Shown here in pieces: positions 1 through 7,337 of a stretch of DNA of 37,227 bases (within the stretch, counting starts at the first letter, position 1; every line of letters begins with the position of its first letter). The notes below the pieces were generated by a model that saw only the letters and a list, made by a program, of their open reading frames with translations, did not search any database and was not told where the DNA came from. The stretch is taken from contig JAUWQL010000021.1 in assembly GCA_030611105.1 (NCBI GenBank), forward strand, positions 1 to 37,227, read 5' to 3'. A program made the position numbers and the translations under genes. This DNA comes from Bacteroidales bacterium. GTDB taxonomy: Bacteria; Bacteroidota; Bacteroidia; Bacteroidales; UBA12077.

Positions 1-182
1 AATTCAAAGGTGTTATTACTACATTCATCAAGTAAACGATTGATTGATTCTTTAAAATTTTTGTGGTTTGCAAATGCATCTACGGAATTAATGCATCCAG
101 TTTTAACGGCCTCAATTATGCCATCATTTATAGATGGTATAGGACCATAATCATCGGCGGTGAAAATTACTTTTTGTCCCAT
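1..182 (-). CDS. ChbG/YdjC-family carbohydrate deacetylase, N-terminal part (cut by window edge)
   Basis: The first 60 codons of a minus-strand gene run off the left edge. The start codon is ATG at 182-180. The translation opens with MGQKVIFTADDYG, the first metal-binding motif (TADD) of the YdjC/ChbG family, followed by a GIIEA segment and SVDAFAN. It closely parallels the complete paralogue at 5353-6303 (IFTADDFG, GIIDA, SVAAFAN at the same spacing). Known members remove acetyl groups from N-acetylated sugars such as chitooligosaccharides; the substrate here is unknown. Only the N-terminus is visible, so intactness cannot be judged. Confidence 0.85.
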   Translation of the reverse strand, partial: MGQKVIFTADDYGPIPSINDGIIEAVKTGCINSVDAFANHKNFKESINRLLDECSNNTFE

Positions 183-455
183 TATTATTGATGTTTTAGT
201 TTCGAATAAAAATGTTTTTTTAATTAGCAAAATACCTATAACAATTCTGGTATTTGTATATTTACACATAACCCTTCACTTATTAATTCCGAAAAACACC
301 AAAAGGTGACCCCCTAATGGATAAGTTTTTTTAAAAAAGATATCAACAAAATACAGAAAAGTATGATAGTGAGTGAATTGAATGATTAATGAAATTTCTA
401 TTTTATAAAATCTTTAATACAGTCACTACTCCACACCCATTTCACTTCATTACGT
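183..455. other. Intergenic, no gene seen
   Basis: AT-rich sequence between the partial deacetylase and the GIY-YIG remnant. No ORF with a plausible start, no tRNA-like fold. It presumably holds the promoter of the deacetylase, but no clear TAnnTTTG match was found. Confidence 0.5.
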
Positions 456-479
456 AAAAAAAGCCTGACTAACGTCAGG
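456..479 (-). terminator. Rho-independent terminator for the GIY-YIG remnant
   Basis: On the minus strand a 6-bp stem (CCTGAC / GTCAGG, arms at 474-479 and 464-469) with a GTTA loop is followed by a C and a run of seven T. It lies about 50 nt past the stop of the GIY-YIG reading frame, so that gene once had its own transcript end. Confidence 0.6.
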
Positions 480-526
480 TAAATGTTTCGTTTGGATAGT
501 GCGAGGAAGTAGAATTTTTCTTTTTC

Positions 527-768
527 CTATCCGGTGAAATAAGATTTGAGTCGTTTTTGAAGAAACATTCTACCGTAATGTGTCTTGAAGTATTTTTCCC
601 GTTTCAAAGCATCCTGCTGCTGTAAACAGGCTTCATAATAAATTAATTTGAGTGGTCTTCTGTATTTAGTAGATTCAACATAACCTTTCTCGTGCTGCTC
701 AAATCTTGAGTGTAGCCTATGTACAGCTTCCCGTCTTTTTCGCTTTGTAAAACATAAGTAAAATACAT
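527..768 (-). pseudogene. GIY-YIG nuclease-family small protein, frameshifted
   Basis: Starting at ATG 768-766 the frame reads MYFTYVLQSEKDGKLYIGYTQDL, i.e. the TYVL and GKLYIGYT signature of short GIY-YIG proteins, then leaves frame. The next frame continues RFEQHEKG, STKYRRPLKLIYYE, then ALKREKYFKT and KRLKSYFTG to a stop at 527-529. Total length is 242 bp, one base short of a whole number of codons plus two. Family members have two residues between DL and RF. A 13-nt deletion between two GATTTG copies would explain the loss and would restore about 84 residues, the usual family length. Intact relatives are UvrC-like small nuclease domains of unclear role. Confidence 0.85.
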
Positions 769-888
769 ACTACAAATATATGATTTGAAATTATTTCATC
801 GGGCAAGCTGCTTAAAAAATCAATAAATCATTGATCCCGAATTACCTTTCCTGCTGACAAACAGGTCCGCTTCGGCTAAGCCCAAAAA

Positions 889-1563
889 TCATTTTATTAT
901 AATATTTGAGAATCTATCAATTAATAATTTTTTATAATTAGCTAATAATTCTTTATCAGGTTTTAGTTTATTTCTACCAGTCAAGCTAAATCTATGAATT
1001 GTATTCGAAGTATGTAATTTTAAAATCGTTACATTATTAAATAATATTCTCTGTTTTTTTAATTCGCTTTTAGTAATCTCTGAATAAGAGATTTTAAAAT
1101 TTCTCTTTGAATAAAGTAATATATTTTCAGGACTTAGATTTTTTATTTCAGCTGATATTCTTTTGCGCTTATTTAAAGCAATCCTTCTACCAATTAAGCC
1201 CAATAGAAACTGCCAACCATTTAAACTACTGTATAATGCAACAATCAATCCATCTTCCAAAAAAATCATATCACAGAGTATCACCATTTCACCATAGCCT
1301 GAACTTATTCTTTCACAATCTATAAATTTATCAGGTGTTGTTTTATTTTCATTTATAGTAGATATTCTTTCTTGTACTTTTACTATTTCTTTCGGTGTTG
1401 CTTCGGCAAAATATTTTACAAAATACAATTCCCAAATCAAGGGAATACAACCTAAACTAATTAGTAATATGGTCCAAAAATATTGTTCTTCTCCAAAACA
1501 AATCCAAATAGAAAAAACTGACCATAAAACAGCAACAGCAACATATGGATATAATCTTTTCAT
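889..1563 (-). CDS. Hypothetical membrane protein with two N-terminal helices
   Basis: A 224-residue protein if it begins at the ATG at 1563 (MKRLYPYVAV). An upstream in-frame ATG at 1596 adds an Asn/Ile-rich leader that looks non-coding, so the inner start is preferred. Two hydrophobic segments near residues 5-22 and 26-46 are followed by a cytoplasmic-looking domain of about 170 residues with mixed strands and helices and a basic stretch (GRRIALNKRKR). I do not recognise a family. It stands alone, with about 120 bp on the GIY-YIG side and 340 bp on the other. Confidence 0.7.
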   Translation of the reverse strand: MKRLYPYVAVAVLWSVFSIWICFGEEQYFWTILLISLGCIPLIWELYFVKYFAEATPKEIVKVQERISTINENKTTPDKFIDCERISSGYGEMVILCDMIFLEDGLIVALYSSLNGWQFLLGLIGRRIALNKRKRISAEIKNLSPENILLYSKRNFKISYSEITKSELKKQRILFNNVTILKLHTSNTIHRFSLTGRNKLKPDKELLANYKKLLIDRFSNIIIK

Positions 1564-1596
1564 AGTTATATTATTTATAATGTTATTATTGCACAA

Positions 1597-1937
1597 TTTA
1601 AGAATAAAAAATTTAATTATGAATTATGCACCATAACGTTTTTTACAGTAAGGTGTATATATTTCAGTTGTTTTAATTCTTATTATGTGTCAACCATATG
1701 TATAAATGTGATTAATTAAATGTCAGATAATCAATATTATAATCTGTTATAATTTTAATATTACGTACAAATAATCATATTGAATTCAAACCTTGCGCCT
1801 GTTGGCAGACAAGGTATGCGATTGTCAACGACTTAATTAAGCTTTTAGGTGTCAACGAGTGCTTCGCAGTTCTGAGGCAGTTATTCGTAAAATATTTTAG
1901 TTCCTGAAGCTTTGAAACCTCCTTATTTTGAAAAGTT
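1597..1937. other. Intergenic, no gene seen
   Basis: AT-rich spacer of about 340 bp. Around 1790-1820 there is a short GC-richer patch containing GCCTGTTGGCAGACAAGG, resembling a patch at 840-860 (CCTGCTGACAAACAGG). Both look like decayed intergenic repeat fragments. No ORF or RNA gene supported. Confidence 0.4.
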
Positions 1938-2405
1938 TTATTTTACCTTATCTAATATTACGCCTATTTCCATGGCAAAATTTAATGGATCGTTGGGCAT
2001 GTTATGCTCTATTATATAAGTATAAGAACCTGTTTCTTTATATTTTTTGTGTGACTCTACTATGTGCTCACTATCCCAAATGTCATAACCTGCTTCTCCA
2101 ATGTAATCACCGTTGTCTTCTCGTACTTTTAAATCGTATTCTTTTACCGTTTCTTTACCGCTCGGACTGATTTCGGTTACTTTTACTTTTACAACTTGGT
2201 ACTGATAACCATAAACATATCGAAATGATAAACTCATATTGTATACAATACTATTGTCTTTAATGGGCACCTTAAATTCTCGTGCATCTTTCTTTAACCA
2301 TTCTAGTTCAGGAGATAATTCTTGGTGTTCTACGTAAATTCGCCCTTCTGGCTGACAGGCAAATAAGCCTATTGTTATTGTTAATATTGTTAATAATCTA
2401 ATCAT
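1938..2405 (-). CDS. GldH-like lipoprotein
   Basis: A 155-residue lipoprotein. The N-terminus is a short hydrophobic signal with lipobox GLFAC (Cys17). The mature part has the layout of gliding-motility lipoprotein GldH: a strand pair around NMSLSFRY, then a kinase-like-free beta domain with DNGDYIGEAGYDIWD and a closing segment GSYTYIIEHNMPNDPL. GldH works with the type IX secretion/gliding machinery in Flavobacteriia, and homologues occur across Bacteroidota without gliding. The family call rests on recalled pattern similarity, not a search. No other gld gene is nearby, so context does not help. A TAAATTTG box at 2434-2441 may be its promoter -7 element. Confidence 0.55.
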   Translation of the reverse strand: MIRLLTILTITIGLFACQPEGRIYVEHQELSPELEWLKKDAREFKVPIKDNSIVYNMSLSFRYVYGYQYQVVKVKVTEISPSGKETVKEYDLKVREDNGDYIGEAGYDIWDSEHIVESHKKYKETGSYTYIIEHNMPNDPLNFAMEIGVILDKVK

Positions 2406-2506
2406 TTTTATTGCTATTTTAATAATCTTTTTCCAAATTTAAGAAAAAAGCATCATAATCATATTTTTAAATAATAATTATAATGCAAATCTAAAGGCTG
2501 CGCTCA

Positions 2507-2556
2507 TGAGATCACTTAGTTACTCACTAAGTTCGCTAAGTTTCGCCCTGTTTCAT
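2507..2556 (+). repeat. Direct repeat copy A, downstream of hydrolase gene
   Basis: About 50 nt, beginning TGAGATCACTT and ending TTCGCCCTGTTTCAT, built from CTAAGTTCG-like units. A close copy in the same orientation lies at 3465-3515, so the two bracket the hydrolase gene. Confidence 0.75.
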
Positions 2557-2574
2557 CCCAATAGCTATCGGGAT
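2555..2574. repeat. Palindrome of the TCCCGATA type
   Basis: ATCCCAATAGCTATCGGGAT is a 20-nt palindrome with one mismatched pair. It belongs to a set of TCCCGA-core palindromes also found at 14161-14178 and 28010-28024. Confidence 0.6.
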
Positions 2575-2658
2575 CCGTTAATAAGGTTTGAAGATAGTAA
2601 AACCTTTGCAAACCGCAAAACCACGCATTTTTTCTAAAGCCATGTTGTGCGTTCGTTT

Positions 2659-3462
2659 TTATTCTCTTGTTAAAATTTTTTGAATTTCTACTATATAGTC
2701 TCGATTATCTGACATTCCATTATGTCCTTGTCCGTTTAGTGTTATTAAAGTGTCTTTCTCTTTGAATAGTTCTTTAAGTTTTAATGAAGAACCATAGTAA
2801 ATTACTTCATCTTGATTACCATGAAAGATAACAATTGGCATTTTACAATTCTTAATGAATTCATTTGTTTTTAATTTATATTTCAAGATAAAGGTCGGTA
2901 TAATTGGAAATGTATGTCGCATCATATCTGTCAAACTGTAAAATGGTGCTTGCAAAATTAGTAACTTCGGTTTGTTTGTAGAGGCAATTTTAGAAGCAAG
3001 TCCTGCTCCTATAGAATAACCTAAAACTATAATTGAATCCTCATTGTATTTATTTGCCAATTCGTCATATACAGTTTGCATATCTTGAAAAAGTTGTCCT
3101 TGTCCACTTATTGAGCCTTCGCTTTTTCCATAACCTCTATAATCCAATATAAAAACGTCATAATTCAAGTCAGTGTATGTTCTTGCAACTTCTCCCCAAG
3201 AACTTAAGGAACCTGCATTTCCATGTAAATAGAAAATAAGCCCTTTTGAACTATCTGCCTTAAATAAAAGTCCGTTAAGAGAAATTCCGTCAATTGTCCT
3301 AATATTAATTTCTTCAAATTTTTGATCAAAACTGAATTGATAATTTTTGTCCAACTTCTGAGGAAAGAAAATCAGTTTTTCTTGAAACACAAATAGAAGT
3401 CCAGATATAATAATGAATAGAACCAGTAAAAATTTCAAGATTATCATAAGTGTTTTTTTCAT
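2659..3462 (-). CDS. Membrane-anchored alpha/beta hydrolase (BEM46/ABHD13-like)
   Basis: A 267-residue serine hydrolase. Residues 5-26 form an N-terminal membrane anchor or uncleaved signal, so the domain is probably outside the inner membrane. Motifs in order: FYLHGNAG oxyanion loop (78-84), DYRGYGKSEG (107-116), nucleophile elbow GYSIGAG with Ser150, acid HGNQDE with Asp218, and catalytic His247 in GQGHNG. This is the complete triad and length of the BEM46/YfhR-like group, whose substrates are mostly undefined. The start codon lies three bases from direct-repeat copy B, so that repeat supplies its leader and any ribosome-binding region. Confidence 0.85.
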   Translation of the reverse strand: MKKTLMIILKFLLVLFIIISGLLFVFQEKLIFFPQKLDKNYQFSFDQKFEEINIRTIDGISLNGLLFKADSSKGLIFYLHGNAGSLSSWGEVARTYTDLNYDVFILDYRGYGKSEGSISGQGQLFQDMQTVYDELANKYNEDSIIVLGYSIGAGLASKIASTNKPKLLILQAPFYSLTDMMRHTFPIIPTFILKYKLKTNEFIKNCKMPIVIFHGNQDEVIYYGSSLKLKELFKEKDTLITLNGQGHNGMSDNRDYIVEIQKILTRE

Positions 3463-3464
3463 CG

Positions 3465-3515
3465 TGAGATCGCTTCGCTAAGTTCACTAAGTTCGCTTAG
3501 TTCGCCCTGTTTCAT
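3465..3515 (+). repeat. Direct repeat copy B, at the hydrolase start
   Basis: About 51 nt, TGAGATCGCTT to TTCGCCCTGTTTCAT, roughly 80 percent identical to 2507-2556 in the same orientation. It fills the gap between the hydrolase start (3462) and the stop of the next gene (3522), leaving almost no other intergenic DNA. Confidence 0.75.
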
Positions 3516-3521
3516 TATCTA

Positions 3522-3770
3522 TTAACATTTGTTCCTTGCACAAGGACTATTTGTTATAAAGAATCCAAGGAATCCTCCGAAGAGCATGCTTTTTATAATA
3601 TCACCAGTTTGAATAACATCCATGTTTTTTCCTTCGGTTAAGAAAAAATATAAAAACCCGGCTATTGCGCCAATTAAAGTAAAAATGATTGATCTTTTTG
3701 TATGCTTCGACCTTATGGTTCTTTTAAACCAGTTGGATTCCGGTTCAAGCTCTAATTGTTTAAATTCCAT
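3522..3770 (-). CDS. Small two-helix membrane protein with C-terminal Cys pair
   Basis: 82 residues. A charged N-terminal tail (EFKQLELEPES, then RTIRSKHTKR) precedes two hydrophobic segments at about 29-45 and 62-74. The C-terminus NSPCARNKC has two cysteines. The IGAIAGF...FGGFLGFF layout recalls small GxxxG-rich two-helix families such as DUF6132, but I cannot confirm this. A TATATTTG box (3795-3802, minus strand) 25 nt upstream of the ATG fits a Bacteroidota -7 element, without a clear -33 partner. Confidence 0.65.
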   Translation of the reverse strand: MEFKQLELEPESNWFKRTIRSKHTKRSIIFTLIGAIAGFLYFFLTEGKNMDVIQTGDIIKSMLFGGFLGFFITNSPCARNKC

Positions 3771-3912
3771 TTTAAATATCTAATTATATAGATGCAAATA
3801 TATGTATTATTTATGTCTTGTACATTTTAAACTGATATTTCTTTACTAAGTGGTTATATAAACCGGCTATCAATATATACGTTCAATGACTGCGGATTTT
3901 AGGAATTAAATT

Positions 3913-5157
3913 TTATCGCTTAGATTTTTTCTTTTTCTTCTTGCGATTTTTTTCTTCTTGTTCGGCTTCTTTCATTAGTGATTTCCAATCGTGAGATTTA
4001 TCTACAGTGAAGTCCAATGTATTTTGATAATCATTTTTAGAAATAGCTATTCTTTGAATGGCTTTACCCAAATTCTTTTCTATATCTTCCAACAGTTCTT
4101 TTTCTTCGGAACTACAAAACGAAACGGCTTGTCCTTTTTGACTGGCACGTCCGGTTCTGCCAACTCTATGTACATATTGTTCCGAAGATTCAGGTAAATC
4201 ATAATTTACTACGTATTCTACATTCGGTATGTCAATTCCCCTGGCACTAACATCGGTGGCAATCAGAACTTTCAATTCTCCTTTTCTGAAGCTTCGCATG
4301 GTGCGTTCGCGTTCTTCTTGCAACTTATCACTGTGAATTGTGTCAGTTACGATATCGACTCTTTCCATAGCTTTTTTTACACGTTCTGCACGTACCTTGG
4401 TTCTTACAAATACTAATATCTTCTTTTCAGGATGATCTTTTATCAGGTATTCTAAAAAGAAACGCTTATCGTCCATTTCAACAAAAGCAACAGCATGTTC
4501 AATATTTTTTGCTACCGGGTCTTCCGGTGAAATTTGTATACGAATGGCATTAGTGACTAGCGAATACGCCAGGTTTTTTATTTTATCGTTGATGGTTGCA
4601 GAGAAAAAAAGCGTTTGTCGTTTTTTAGGAAGATGACGCATTAAGTCGTTGATATCTTTAATAAACCCCAGATCGAGCATGTGGTCAGCTTCATCCAGAA
4701 CCAAAATTTCTACTCGTTTTAAATTCAGTGCGCCCTGGCTCACTAAATCGAACATTCTGCCGGGAGTGGCAATTAAAACATCTACACCCTTGTTTAACTG
4801 CTCAATTTGAGGTTGCTGATCTACGCCGCCATGAATACAGAAAGTAGTAATGCGTGTGTGTTTACCTAATGTATTAAAGACAGAGTCTAATTGTAAAGCC
4901 AACTCATGTGTAGGTGCCATAACCAGGCATTTTACACCATCCGGGCGACCTTTAATTTTACGTTCTTGCAAAATGTGCAAAATTGGTATTGCAAAAGCTG
5001 CCGTTTTACCTGTGCCTGTTTGTGCAATAGCCAACACATCCTCGCCCTTTAAAATAGGCGGAATAGCTTTATATTGGATATCTGTGGGTTTTTTGAAGCC
5101 CAGTTTAGAAATACTGGTTTTTATTCCCTCGGCAATACGATAATCTTCAAATTTCAT
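3913..5157 (-). CDS. DEAD-box ATP-dependent RNA helicase, RhlE-like
   Basis: 414 residues with the full two-domain core: Q motif GFKKPTDIQ (20-28), Walker A AQTGTGKT (45-52), motif Ia APTHELA (81-87), GG (110-111), TPGR (131-134), DEAD (155-158), SAT (186-188) and HRVGRTGRA near the end. A Lys-rich tail (KKKKKK) follows, as in RhlE-type helicases that act on rRNA during ribosome assembly. Motif Ia has His where PTRELA is usual. The start MKFEDYRIAEGI matches the family's usual start. A strong promoter ends only five bases before the ATG, so the mRNA is probably leaderless or nearly so. Confidence 0.95.
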   Translation of the reverse strand: MKFEDYRIAEGIKTSISKLGFKKPTDIQYKAIPPILKGEDVLAIAQTGTGKTAAFAIPILHILQERKIKGRPDGVKCLVMAPTHELALQLDSVFNTLGKHTRITTFCIHGGVDQQPQIEQLNKGVDVLIATPGRMFDLVSQGALNLKRVEILVLDEADHMLDLGFIKDINDLMRHLPKKRQTLFFSATINDKIKNLAYSLVTNAIRIQISPEDPVAKNIEHAVAFVEMDDKRFFLEYLIKDHPEKKILVFVRTKVRAERVKKAMERVDIVTDTIHSDKLQEERERTMRSFRKGELKVLIATDVSARGIDIPNVEYVVNYDLPESSEQYVHRVGRTGRASQKGQAVSFCSSEEKELLEDIEKNLGKAIQRIAISKNDYQNTLDFTVDKSHDWKSLMKEAEQEEKNRKKKKKKSKR

Positions 5158-5162
5158 AGGCG

Positions 5163-5195
5163 CAAAGATAGAAATTATACCGTTGATTATTCAAA
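5163..5195 (-). promoter_or_regulatory. Bacteroidota-type promoter of the DEAD-box helicase
   Basis: On the minus strand TTTG (5195-5192), 21 nt, then TATCTTTG (5170-5163): an exact match to the Bacteroidota primary promoter pattern. Only five bases separate the -7 box from the ATG at 5157. Confidence 0.75.
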
Positions 5196-5352
5196 TACTA
5201 TATTTGTTTTTCACACAAATATAGATTGAATATTTTGTACGCATCGAATTTTTTCATAACTTGCTATAAGTGACGCAAAGGAATAGAAATCAATTTATTA
5301 ATTCAGGAATGTGATAATTTCAATTTACGAAACTTATTAAATGTGAAAGCAT

Positions 5353-6303
5353 ATGAAAAAAATAATTTTTACTGCCGATGATTTTGGTGTTGTTGATACT
5401 ATTGATGAAGGAATAATTGATGCTATTGAATCAGAATTAGTAAAATCAGTAGCTGCATTTGCTAATGGTGATAATTCAGTACAAAAAGCAAAAGCTTTAG
5501 CAGCGAAATACTCTGATGTAGAATTAGGAGTACATCTTACTATTAGTTCAGGTAAACCGGTTTTAAAAGGTAAAGATGTACCTTCTTTATGTGATAGTAA
5601 AAGGGAGTATTTTAAAAGCTTTAAAGATTTCTCGGATAAAATTGACGCATCTGAATTGGAATTAGAGCTGGATGCACAAATTATGGTTTTTAAGAATAAC
5701 AACATTCCAATATATCATTTAAGTAGCCATCATAACCTGTTAATTCTATTACCAAAATACTACAAGATATTTCTTGATTTAGCCAGAAAACATAACCTTA
5801 AGATCAGATCACCAAAAGTGCTGCCCCTATTTCAACAAAATGTTTTTTTATTATACATGCGAGCAGTTACGATTGAAGATATTAATCTCATTGTTTCAGC
5901 TCAAATTGAGTTATTTGGTAGAACGATTGTAAGATACTTTAAAAATAATGCAAATGGTGTTAAAACCTTGGATTATTTAGATACAGATCATTATGGCCCT
6001 ATTCCAATGTCGAAAATAACATCAAAAAGAGAACTTGCCAGGAAGAAAAAGAAGAAAGTTAATAAACTCTTTGACAGGCTTGGTGTTTTAAGACGTTCAC
6101 GATCTCAAATTGCTGAATTTGTTCTTCATTTATATAAAGATGGATTAAAGAGCCATAGGCAATATAAGAAAGAAATACCAACCAATTATCCAGGAATTGA
6201 TCATAAATATTTTGATAGCAGAGTAGTTGAGCTACACTCAATAAAGTCTTTAACCTTAGGAGATTTAAACTTAAATAATATCACATTAGGAAGCTGGAAA
6301 TAA
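5353..6303 (+). CDS. ChbG/YdjC-family carbohydrate deacetylase
   Basis: 316 residues. TADDFG (7-12) supplies the metal-binding/catalytic Asp pair; HLTISSG (His61) and HLSSHHN (His122, His126, His127) are the other metal-site segments; DTDHYGP occurs near residue 210. No signal peptide, so cytoplasmic. The family hydrolyses acetyl groups on N-acetylated sugars; some members act on nucleotide- or lipid-linked sugars. The C-terminal third (from about 220) is Lys/Arg-rich and less typical. The gene is followed five bases later by a secreted protein gene, and then a lipoprotein gene, suggesting a three-gene unit. A paralogue begins at the left edge of the window. Confidence 0.88.
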   Translation: MKKIIFTADDFGVVDTIDEGIIDAIESELVKSVAAFANGDNSVQKAKALAAKYSDVELGVHLTISSGKPVLKGKDVPSLCDSKREYFKSFKDFSDKIDASELELELDAQIMVFKNNNIPIYHLSSHHNLLILLPKYYKIFLDLARKHNLKIRSPKVLPLFQQNVFLLYMRAVTIEDINLIVSAQIELFGRTIVRYFKNNANGVKTLDYLDTDHYGPIPMSKITSKRELARKKKKKVNKLFDRLGVLRRSRSQIAEFVLHLYKDGLKSHRQYKKEIPTNYPGIDHKYFDSRVVELHSIKSLTLGDLNLNNITLGSWK

Positions 6304-6308
6304 AATAG

Positions 6309-7337
6309 ATGCAGCTTATGAGAAACAAAATATGGCATCTAAATACTTTTCTGTTAAAATTAGTTTATTTACTAATTTTAGTATTTTTTTATGACAGTTC
6401 ACAAGCCCAATTAGATAAGTACTTAAACAATAGTGGTGTTTCAGTAAGACTAAATATGCATTTAGGTCATAAAAAGCTTAAGTCTAATTTGTATGGAAAA
6501 GATAGTTATTGCGATACTAAATTTCAGTATCGCTTATGTGTTGATGTGGGAACTATTGCGAATCCTTTTAATTCAGACAGGTTTTTAATTCCCGTAAATC
6601 TTTCTACAGATATTTATCGTCACGGTTTAGGTGTTCGTAATGATAATCGTTCCCCTAAACATGGTAAAATGAATTATGACTTAATTATTAGTGTTGGTGC
6701 GTTATATGGATGGGATTCACCAAATTCTAACAAACCATTAAATCATAGTACTATTGCTTTTACAAACGCAACCATATTTCCTCATAAATGGGGTGCTGTA
6801 ATTGGTACGAGGTTTATATTTACTGATATTTTTAAACAAATTGAGCCAAAAAGTAAATATTCTTATTTTCAAAGAAATGGTTATATAAATGCTCATTTTA
6901 ACTGTATTCAGTTAACCTATACCAATGATGGAGCTATACCTTTCACAAATATTTTTGGTGATGATTTTGACCGATATTGGACAGGAGGCTTATTGATACA
7001 ATACGATTCAAAACATTATCGTAGTCAACTTTCATTTAACCGTTTTACAGGATTTAAAGAGGGTGCTTATGAGTTAGCTACATTATTGGGTTATAAACAA
7101 GTAGACTATAATCTTCAACAATCTCTTTTAAACCGTGGAGAATGGAATTTAAGAGCTGTGTATAAAGATGATCACCAAATGAATTATGGAATTTCTTTAA
7201 TAATGGCTGATTACCCAAGACTTAGTTTACAAAATTTGTTACATTATTTTGGAAGAATGGCATATCATCCAACATATAACAAAAAAAGATTTTATTATGG
7301 AGCTGTTTTTGAATATAATCCAACGATTGAATACTAA
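6309..7337 (+). CDS. Secreted beta-rich protein, possible outer-membrane barrel or type-23 toxin-like domain
   Basis: 342 residues; a second ATG at 6318 (MRNKIWHLN) may be the true start. A signal peptide with a long hydrophobic run ends at SSQA (about residue 34). The rest alternates short aromatic strands and turns. The C-terminal half has GDDFDRYWTGG, FNRFTGF and GRMAYHP, which recall the Bacteroidota domain named polymorphic toxin type 23 (Ntox23). It also looks like a small outer-membrane barrel, closing with YGAVFEYNPTIEY. I cannot decide between these without an HMM or structure model. It starts 5 bp after the deacetylase gene and overlaps the start of the next gene, so the three are probably co-translated. 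Confidence 0.75.
   Translation: MQLMRNKIWHLNTFLLKLVYLLILVFFYDSSQAQLDKYLNNSGVSVRLNMHLGHKKLKSNLYGKDSYCDTKFQYRLCVDVGTIANPFNSDRFLIPVNLSTDIYRHGLGVRNDNRSPKHGKMNYDLIISVGALYGWDSPNSNKPLNHSTIAFTNATIFPHKWGAVIGTRFIFTDIFKQIEPKSKYSYFQRNGYINAHFNCIQLTYTNDGAIPFTNIFGDDFDRYWTGGLLIQYDSKHYRSQLSFNRFTGFKEGAYELATLLGYKQVDYNLQQSLLNRGEWNLRAVYKDDHQMNYGISLIMADYPRLSLQNLLHYFGRMAYHPTYNKKRFYYGAVFEYNPTIEY

Noticed and set aside
527-768. Homing endonuclease
   Set aside because: It is the short stand-alone GIY-YIG type with no DNA-binding extension and no intron or intein around it.
1107-1325. Open frame on the plus strand over the membrane protein gene
   Set aside because: Antisense, no motif.
1564-1596. Longer N-terminus for the membrane protein gene starting at 1596
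   Set aside because: The extra residues are an Asn/Ile run next to non-coding AT-rich DNA; the inner ATG begins a normal membrane segment.
1597-3515. Integron-like cassette array in the patch of small minus-strand genes
   Set aside because: No clear attC core pairs (RYYYAAC / GTTRRRY) were found at the gene ends, and no integrase is visible; only direct repeats at one gene are supported.
4850-5143. Open frame of 97 codons on the plus strand within the helicase gene
   Set aside because: It lies wholly antisense to a strongly conserved DEAD-box gene and lacks a start region or family likeness.
5337-5705. Open frame of 122 codons on the minus strand over the deacetylase gene
   Set aside because: Antisense to the conserved N-terminus of the YdjC gene, Ser/Leu-rich without motif.
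7249-7296. Longer N-terminus for the lipoprotein gene starting at 7249
   Set aside because: It lies inside the previous gene and would hide the lipoprotein signal behind a His/Lys-rich leader.
6309-7337. A true polymorphic toxin with immunity gene downstream
   Set aside because: There is a plain signal peptide and no delivery domain (T6SS, T9SS tail or Rhs repeats), and the next gene is a lipoprotein rather than a typical immunity protein; barrel-like fold is equally likely.
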